A stretch of DNA of 11,372 nucleotides from Candidatus Omnitrophota bacterium (lineage in GTDB: Bacteria; Omnitrophota; Gorgyraeia; Gygaellales; Profunditerraquicolaceae). The first letter of the stretch is position 1. Each line of letters starts with the position of its first letter. Where the stretch lies: NCBI GenBank assembly GCA_016931435.1, contig JAFGET010000159.1:1-11372 (forward strand), read 5' to 3'. The notes beneath the pieces were generated by a model that ran no database searches, was not told where the DNA came from, and was given only the letters and a program-made list of their open reading frames with translations. Below, one piece after another: positions 7,170-11,372 of the stretch. The translations under genes were made by a program, and so were the position numbers.

Positions 7170-8336
7170 TTACATGGCTGCCCTGACCGAACTCTTCAAA
7201 ACATCTATTATATAGCCCTGCTGGCTTCTGCTCAGGTTGTTATAAAAAGGAAGCCTTAATAGCCTCGATGAGATCTTTTCAGTGACCGGAAAATCTCCGG
7301 CCTTATACCCTAAAGACCTGCCTACCTTTGAGGTGTGCAGGGGGACATAATGGAAGATCGCGTAGATACCGGCATCTTTAAGCCTGCGCATGACCTCATC
7401 CCTCTGCCGGCCGGAAGCCAATATTAAATAAAACATATGGTAATTGGCCCTGCAATATCCGGGGATAAAAGGAAGGCTGGCCAGCCCTTCTTTCTGGAGA
7501 GCTTTAAGGTTAGCGTAATAATATTCAAATATTCTTTTTCTTTTGAGGCGGATATCGTTTATCTTCTCGAATTGCGCGTAAAGGTAAGCCGCTAATATAT
7601 CCGAAGGCAGGAACGAAGAGCCTACATCGACCCAGGTATATTTATCCACTTCGCCACGGAAAAATTTAGCCCGGTTGGTCCCTTTTTCCCGGATGATCTC
7701 TGCCCGCTCGATAAACCTTTCTTTATTGATCAGGAGCGCGCCCCCCTCCCCGCAGATACAGTTCTTTGTTTCATGGAAACTGAAAGCCCCCAGGTCACCG
7801 ATAGTGCCTAAATACCTGCCTTTATATTTTGCGTCAACCGCCTGGGCCGCATCTTCTACGACATATAACTTATATTTACCGGCCAGCGCCATTATCGTAT
7901 CCATTTCGCAACCCACTCCTGCGTAATGCACGGGAACGATCGCTTTTGTGCGCCTGGTAATGGCGCGTTCTATCTTCTTTTCGTCGATGTTGAGGGTATC
8001 GGGGCGGATATCCACAAAAACGGGTTTTACGCCTCTGGCATAAAAAGCGTTTGCGGTAGATACAAAAGTAAAAGACGGCATGATCACTTCGTCTCCCGCC
8101 GAGACCCCGCAAAGCAACGCCGCCATCTCTAATGCCGAAGTGCAAGAAGTGGTCAATAACGCCTTTTTTGCGCCGAACCTCTTCTCAATAAAAGAGTGGC
8201 ATCTTTTACTGAACTTTCCGTCCCCGGAGATCTGCCCGCCGGATACGGCGGAGCTGATATAAAAAAGCTCCCTGCCCATTATCGCCGGTTTATTGAAAGG
8301 TATTCTTATCTTCTTATTTACGTTTTTTTTAGCCAT
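7170..8336 (-). CDS. wecE: dTDP-4-amino-4,6-dideoxygalactose transaminase (WecE/RffA)
   Basis: A 388-residue PLP aminotransferase of the DegT/DnrJ/EryC1/StrS family. It closely resembles enterobacterial WecE, which converts dTDP-4-keto-6-deoxyglucose plus glutamate to dTDP-4-amino-4,6-dideoxygalactose. Long blocks match the WecE pattern as I know it: IPFNKP (12-17), SGDGKFSKRC (37-46), GDEVIMPSFTFVSTANAF (81-98), VPVHYAG (134-140), CEMDTIMALA (143-152), EDAAQ (161-165), SFHETKN (186-192), REKGTNR (216-222), VDKYTW (230-235) and FHYVPLH (328-334). Lys191 is the Schiff-base lysine and Asp162 should hold the pyridine nitrogen. The gene starts inside the end of the WecD-like gene (19-nt overlap) with no clear Shine-Dalgarno, so translation is probably coupled. 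RmlA and RmlB, which make its substrate, are not in the window. A short basic extension (about 10 residues) precedes the usual N-terminus. Confidence 0.93.
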   Translation of the reverse strand: MAKKNVNKKIRIPFNKPAIMGRELFYISSAVSGGQISGDGKFSKRCHSFIEKRFGAKKALLTTSCTSALEMAALLCGVSAGDEVIMPSFTFVSTANAFYARGVKPVFVDIRPDTLNIDEKKIERAITRRTKAIVPVHYAGVGCEMDTIMALAGKYKLYVVEDAAQAVDAKYKGRYLGTIGDLGAFSFHETKNCICGEGGALLINKERFIERAEIIREKGTNRAKFFRGEVDKYTWVDVGSSFLPSDILAAYLYAQFEKINDIRLKRKRIFEYYYANLKALQKEGLASLPFIPGYCRANYHMFYLILASGRQRDEVMRRLKDAGIYAIFHYVPLHTSKVGRSLGYKAGDFPVTEKISSRLLRLPFYNNLSRSQQGYIIDVLKSSVRAAM

Positions 8337-9049
8337 ATATGGTAGAAAAACGACACTTTTTCCAAACTGAAACCGTTTTTAAGATAAAACCCCACGGCCT
8401 GATAATTACGCGCCTGCGTGACTACCTTTAATATCCTGTATTTTTGCCGGTAGAGCTTGCACTCTACTCCTTCCACTAAGGCAGAGCCTGCACCTCGTCC
8501 CCGCGCTTCTTCCCCTACCCCTAATAAATCTATGAAAGGTACGCCTTTTTTTATCCTGATAGTGATAAAACCGGCGGGCCTTCTTTTTTTTAAATAGATG
8601 AGAAAGTCATCGCAAAATTTTCCGTAAAACGATTTCCTCAGCCATTCTTCATATAAACGACGGGCCTGCATTATACCAAATCCCGGATCATTAGCAAAGC
8701 GGCTAAAGGAAGAAAGCCCCCTTGCTATCGTTTTCAAAAAAGGATAATAACTGCCTTCCTTAAGGCGCCTCAGGCACCCGTCCGGAAGATGATCGCAACC
8801 GCGCAGCTTTTTTACCAGGACCAACCGGATATCTGCCAAGACGAACCCCGCTTTTGGGAAATATCTGGATAGATCCGGGCAATCGTAAGGCAGCTGCAGG
8901 TACAGGCATTCAAACTTTTTCCTTCCGGCAGAATCCAACAGGCGGCGCATCGCCTTTATCCCCAAAGGCTTTTCGGAATTTTCAATAGAGGCGATCTTGC
9001 GCCTGAAAAAACCAGAATCCCAGACAGACTTCTTTAACAAGGCCGTCAT
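8318..9049 (-). CDS. wecD: WecD/RffC-like GNAT acetyltransferase (dTDP-fucosamine N-acetyltransferase)
   Basis: A 243-residue protein with a C-terminal GNAT fold. It shares the layout of WecD (RffC), which uses acetyl-CoA to acetylate the 4-amino group of dTDP-4-amino-4,6-dideoxygalactose. Visible landmarks are WDSGFF near the N-terminus (10-15, compare the W-x-x-x-FF of WecD), SRFANDPGF (116-124) and YEEWLRKSFYG (133-143). The acetyl-CoA pyrophosphate loop is RGRGAG (183-188), followed by VVTQARNYQAVGFYLKNGF (209-227), where Tyr222 is the likely general acid, and a terminal YHIWL. Overall identity to the E. coli protein looks modest, but direct linkage to wecE makes the assignment strong. 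The ATG overlaps the TGA of the ArnC-like gene (ATGA), and AAAGGA lies within the end of that gene. Product would be TDP-Fuc4NAc; a different 4-amino sugar substrate remains possible. Confidence 0.83.
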   Translation of the reverse strand: MTALLKKSVWDSGFFRRKIASIENSEKPLGIKAMRRLLDSAGRKKFECLYLQLPYDCPDLSRYFPKAGFVLADIRLVLVKKLRGCDHLPDGCLRRLKEGSYYPFLKTIARGLSSFSRFANDPGFGIMQARRLYEEWLRKSFYGKFCDDFLIYLKKRRPAGFITIRIKKGVPFIDLLGVGEEARGRGAGSALVEGVECKLYRQKYRILKVVTQARNYQAVGFYLKNGFSLEKVSFFYHIWLKKT

Positions 9050-9957
9050 TCTATTCTTTCCTTTATATAATACTGGGGCTTACTGTTTATATTCAGCTGT
9101 ATGCGCCCCAGGTATTCCCCGATCATCCCCAGGATCAATAGCTGCACCCCGGCAAAGAACATCACCGCTATGATAATGGTGGTAAATCCCGAAACAACGA
9201 TCTGCGAAAAAAGCTTCATGCAAAAATACACCACCGCCATGATGAATCCTACTCCCGAAAAAATTATCCCTAAAAAGGAAGCGACCTGAAGCGGCAGGAT
9301 AGAAAAATTTGTAACCAGGTTCATTGTAAGGACAAAGAGCTTGCGCAAATTATAACCGGACCTGCCTTCCTTCCTTTGCCTATGCTCCACTGTGACATAA
9401 GCGATATTCTTCGTGCGCCATGCGATGAGACCGTCTATAAAAGTGTAGTTCTTGTCGTATCCGGTTATGTCTTTTGCTACCTCGGCGCGGATAAGCCTGA
9501 AAGAAGTGATCCCCCCTTTTACCCTTAGGGTCCTGCGGTAGACCCAGGCGATGAATCTCGTTCCCAGGTTCCTGAAAAAATTGTGTTTTTTTAAGCGATA
9601 CTGCCCGTAGACCAGGTCGTAGCCTTCCTGCGCCTTTTCTATCAATAACGGTATCTCTTCGGGCAGATGCTGCAGGTCATCATCCAAGGTGATGACATAC
9701 CGGCCACGGGAATGATTAAATCCGCACATCAGGGCATTATGCTGTCCGAAATTAGCGGCCAGCCTTATCGCTTTTACGCAAGGCATTGACTTTTTTATCT
9801 CAACGATCCTCTCCCACGATCTATCACCGCTTGCATCGTCGATAAAAATTATTTCATAGGCTTCCTTTAGCTTATCCATGGTATCCCCGATCCTTTGCGT
9901 AAGCTCTTTGAGGGTGGATTCGGAATTATATACCGGTATGATAATGGAATATTTCAT
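9046..9957 (-). CDS. ArnC/GtrB-like polyprenyl-phosphate GT2 glycosyltransferase
   Basis: A GT-A fold glycosyltransferase with two C-terminal membrane helices, the build of ArnC, GtrB and related enzymes that move a sugar from a nucleotide onto undecaprenyl phosphate at the cytosolic face. Numbering from the GTG at 9960, motifs are IIIPVYNSE (6-14), IDDASGDRSW (40-49), NFGQHNAL (70-77), the metal-binding DDDLQHLPEEI (93-103), TSFRLIR (152-158) and RKEGRSGYN (196-204). Helices lie at about 221-249 and 258-280, followed by GEYLGRI (281-287), a hallmark of this subgroup. I chose the ATG (9955-9957) over the adjacent GTG because AGGAG (9964-9968) is 6 nt from the ATG and only 3 nt from the GTG. 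It lies directly upstream of wecD with a 4-nt overlap, so Fuc4NAc or its relative is the best guess for the transferred sugar. It could also act on the product of the His-type dehydratase. Confidence 0.9.
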   Translation of the reverse strand: MKYSIIIPVYNSESTLKELTQRIGDTMDKLKEAYEIIFIDDASGDRSWERIVEIKKSMPCVKAIRLAANFGQHNALMCGFNHSRGRYVITLDDDLQHLPEEIPLLIEKAQEGYDLVYGQYRLKKHNFFRNLGTRFIAWVYRRTLRVKGGITSFRLIRAEVAKDITGYDKNYTFIDGLIAWRTKNIAYVTVEHRQRKEGRSGYNLRKLFVLTMNLVTNFSILPLQVASFLGIIFSGVGFIMAVVYFCMKLFSQIVVSGFTTIIIAVMFFAGVQLLILGMIGEYLGRIQLNINSKPQYYIKERIE

Positions 9958-9963
9958 CACGCT

Positions 9964-9968
9964 CTCCT
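9964..9968 (-). promoter_or_regulatory. Ribosome binding site AGGAG that favours ATG 9957 over GTG 9960
   Basis: AGGAG lies in the 10-nt gap after the dehydratase-like gene. Spacing is 6 nt to ATG (9955-9957) and 3 nt to GTG (9958-9960); the former is within the usual range. Confidence 0.65.
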
Positions 9969-9970
9969 GG

Positions 9971-11170
9971 TCAATTTTTCTTCGTTAAAAAACTCTCTAC
10001 GGTCTTTAAGAAATAATCGCATTCCTTCCTGCCCATGTCCTGATGCACGCCTATATGTAAACCATGGTCCCCCAGGTATTCGGCTTGCGGGAATTGCCCT
10101 TTTTTATATCCCAAGAACTTAAATCCCAGACACTGCGTGGGCATGGAAGAAAAAAGCTGGCGCGAGTCTATGCCTTTTTTAGACAGGTAATCCGCCAGTT
10201 CATTACGGCTGAAAGCGCACTTTTTACCTAATATTACCGGGAAGGCGTGCGGGCCTATCTCTTCATAAACTTCTTTTTTAAAAGTAAAGATTTCCGGATA
10301 GAACCTGTCGAATTTATCCATAAGATAATAGAGGTTGGCTCTTCTCTTATCGAGTATTTTTTTATAGATAGACATATTCCCCAGGCCGATGGCTGCCTCA
10401 AGTTCATTCATCTTGGAAGAAAAACCGATCCGCTCGAAGATAAACCTGATATCTGTTTTCTTGCCGAACTTAAAACGCCTGGGGCAATAAGAAGATTTTG
10501 TATTCAAAACGCAGACCCTGCATTTACAGGCACGGCCGTGGCTGCGCAGGGACCTAAGCACCTCGGCAAACTTAATGTTATCCGTTGTGATTATCCCGCC
10601 TTCTATGGTCGTGATGATGTGCGCCACATAAAGGCTGAAAGCCCCCATATCCGAAAGAGAACCGACCTTCCTGCCCTTATACAAAGCGCCGTGTGCCTCT
10701 GCCGCATCCTCTATGACATAAAGCTTATATTTTCTGGCTATGGCATTTATGGTATCCATCTCTGCGGGCTTACCCATAAGATGTACCGGCATGATCGCGC
10801 GCGTCTTTTTGGTTATCGCTTCCTCTATTTTATGCGGGTTGATATTAAGCGTATCTTTCTTTACATCTACAAAAACCGGCTTGAACCCAGCGTGTAACAC
10901 CGCGTTGCCGGTAGCGACAAAGGAAAGCGCAGGCACAATGACCTCATCTTGGCGCTTTGCGCCAAAATCATAAAGCACGGCTAAAGCCAAGATGTCGGCA
11001 TCGGTGCCGGTGCTTACCGCTACCGCTTCTTTAACGCCTACTAAGGCTGCAAAGCGTTCCTCTAATTCCCTGACATACCTGCCCTGAGAAACCCTTCCCG
11101 CTCTTAAGATTCCACTGATCAGTTTGCGCGATTCTTTAGTGATGGTGATAGTCCCGAAACTTATTTTCAT
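9971..11170 (-). CDS. DegT-family sugar enzyme with Lys-to-His active site and four-Cys cluster: probable E1/ColD-like 3-dehydratase
   Basis: A 399-residue PLP-fold type I protein of the DegT/DnrJ/EryC1/StrS family. Family landmarks are present: GRVSQGRYVRELE (25-37), DEVIVPALSFVATGNAV (75-91), PVFVDV (98-103), AIMPVH (125-130) and EDAAEAHG (154-161, Asp155 for the PLP nitrogen). At the Schiff-base site the common S-x-Y-x-x-K-I-I-T-T reads SLYVAHIITT, so His184 (codon 10619-10621) replaces the lysine. This exchange defines PMP/PLP-dependent dehydratases such as ColD and E1 (AscC/DdhC/RfbH). Shortly after, in an insertion following RSHGR, lie Cys215, 217, 220 and 229. E1 enzymes carry a four-cysteine [2Fe-2S] site in the corresponding region, whereas ColD does not. 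I infer C3 deoxygenation of a nucleotide-4-keto-6-deoxyhexose, needing an electron donor if E1-like. The partner reductase is not seen here. ATG follows AAAGGAG (11175-11181) by 4 nt. Confidence 0.85.
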   Translation of the reverse strand: MKISFGTITITKESRKLISGILRAGRVSQGRYVRELEERFAALVGVKEAVAVSTGTDADILALAVLYDFGAKRQDEVIVPALSFVATGNAVLHAGFKPVFVDVKKDTLNINPHKIEEAITKKTRAIMPVHLMGKPAEMDTINAIARKYKLYVIEDAAEAHGALYKGRKVGSLSDMGAFSLYVAHIITTIEGGIITTDNIKFAEVLRSLRSHGRACKCRVCVLNTKSSYCPRRFKFGKKTDIRFIFERIGFSSKMNELEAAIGLGNMSIYKKILDKRRANLYYLMDKFDRFYPEIFTFKKEVYEEIGPHAFPVILGKKCAFSRNELADYLSKKGIDSRQLFSSMPTQCLGFKFLGYKKGQFPQAEYLGDHGLHIGVHQDMGRKECDYFLKTVESFLTKKN

Positions 11171-11174
11171 CTTG

Positions 11175-11181
11175 CTCCTTT
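11175..11181 (-). promoter_or_regulatory. Ribosome binding site AAAGGAG for the dehydratase-like gene
   Basis: AAAGGAG overlaps the TAA stop (11180-11182) of the nucleotidylyltransferase gene and lies 4 nt from ATG (11168-11170). It confirms the start and the tight packing of the two genes. Confidence 0.7.
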
Positions 11182-11372
11182 ACGACTTAAAATAGCCCTT
11201 TGCCTTAAGGTACCTTCGTGGCGTGCCTATATCAATAAAAAAACTACAGTGTTTATAGCCGAAAATTTTCCCTCCGCAGAGTACGGGGAATAGATCTCTC
11301 TCTAAAGAAAATTTACTGCCGTAACCGGACATCGCTTTGAATATTCTTCTATCAAAGATATAGACACCGGCA
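11180..11372 (-). CDS. Sugar-1-phosphate nucleotidylyltransferase, C-terminal 63 residues
   Basis: An open frame enters from the right edge and ends at TAA (11180-11182); only 63 residues are visible. They read like the end of the NTP_transferase family (HddC, ManC and RmlA type enzymes): AGVYIFDRRIF at the start, SLERDLFP (22-29) and FFIDIGTPRRYLKA (44-57). The 'SLE-x-DLFP' and 'FIDIGTP-x-x-Y' pairs are typical of heptose- or mannose-1-phosphate guanylyltransferases and their relatives. Such enzymes join a sugar 1-phosphate to a nucleoside triphosphate and so start a sugar-nucleotide pathway. Which nucleotide and sugar cannot be told from this tail. Only 9 nt separate its stop from the dehydratase-like gene, so it may provide that enzyme's nucleotide sugar. 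Confidence 0.85.
   Translation of the reverse strand, partial: AGVYIFDRRIFKAMSGYGSKFSLERDLFPVLCGGKIFGYKHCSFFIDIGTPRRYLKAKGYFKS

Noticed and set aside
7876..8145. An 89-codon minus-strand frame inside wecE
   Set aside because: It is an alternate frame of wecE, rich in Arg and Gly as expected from a shifted reading, and wecE itself shows strong motifs across this stretch.
10247..10897. A 216-codon open frame on the plus strand
   Set aside because: It lies fully antisense to the well-supported DegT-family gene, has no Shine-Dalgarno and no recognisable domain; it is a mirror of the codon use of the true gene.
7170..11170. The two DegT-family genes as a recent tandem duplication
   Set aside because: They share family motifs only (for example KYKLYV-EDAA), differ at the catalytic lysine and across most of their length, and are separated by two other genes; they are old paralogues.

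Overview
This window is a slice from the middle of one long run of genes, all on the minus strand, for building and transferring an unusual amino/deoxy sugar glycan. Ten complete genes and two genes cut by the window edges fill almost every base. Neighbours overlap by 1 to 19 nt or sit 0 to 28 nt apart. I see no promoter, terminator, RNA gene, mobile element, repeat or CRISPR array. Transcription runs from high to low coordinates, so the operon starts to the right of the window and continues past its left edge. Strong purine-rich Shine-Dalgarno sites and TTG starts point to a bacterium. An undecaprenyl-phosphate type glycan pathway next to a GNAT/WecE pair fits a bacterium with an outer-membrane or surface glycan. 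The mixture of distant homologues suggests an uncultivated lineage (Omnitrophota-like is my guess, low confidence).

In transcription order, the sugar-nucleotide part comes first. It holds: the C-terminus of a sugar-1-phosphate nucleotidylyltransferase (11180-11372); a DegT-family protein whose PLP lysine is replaced by histidine and which carries a four-cysteine cluster, so probably a 3-dehydratase like E1/ColD rather than an aminotransferase (9971-11170); an ArnC/GtrB-like polyprenyl-phosphate glycosyltransferase (9046-9957); a WecD-like N-acetyltransferase (8318-9049); and a WecE aminotransferase (7170-8336). WecE and WecD together would make dTDP-4-acetamido-4,6-dideoxygalactose (TDP-Fuc4NAc).

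The middle part is a Gfo/Idh/MocA oxidoreductase (6131-7141) and a left-handed beta-helix acyltransferase (5523-6134). This order recalls the WlbA/WlbB (WbpB/WbpD) steps of di-N-acetylated uronate synthesis. A soluble DPM-like GT2 with an altered DXD motif follows (4802-5536), then a cobalamin-type radical SAM enzyme (3398-4801).

The last part is membrane machinery: two complete GT39/PMT_2-like GT-C glycosyltransferases (2096-3382 and 462-2096) and the N-terminus of a third polytopic protein with similar layout (1-448). 

My working model (inference) resembles the Arn system. A nucleotide-activated amino sugar is made in the cytosol, loaded on a polyprenyl phosphate by a GT2, flipped, and passed to an acceptor by GT-C enzymes outside the membrane. 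What is unusual is the combination of TDP-Fuc4NAc enzymes, a putative Fe-S 3-dehydratase, a second oxidoreductase/acyltransferase pair and a B12-type radical SAM protein in one transcription unit.
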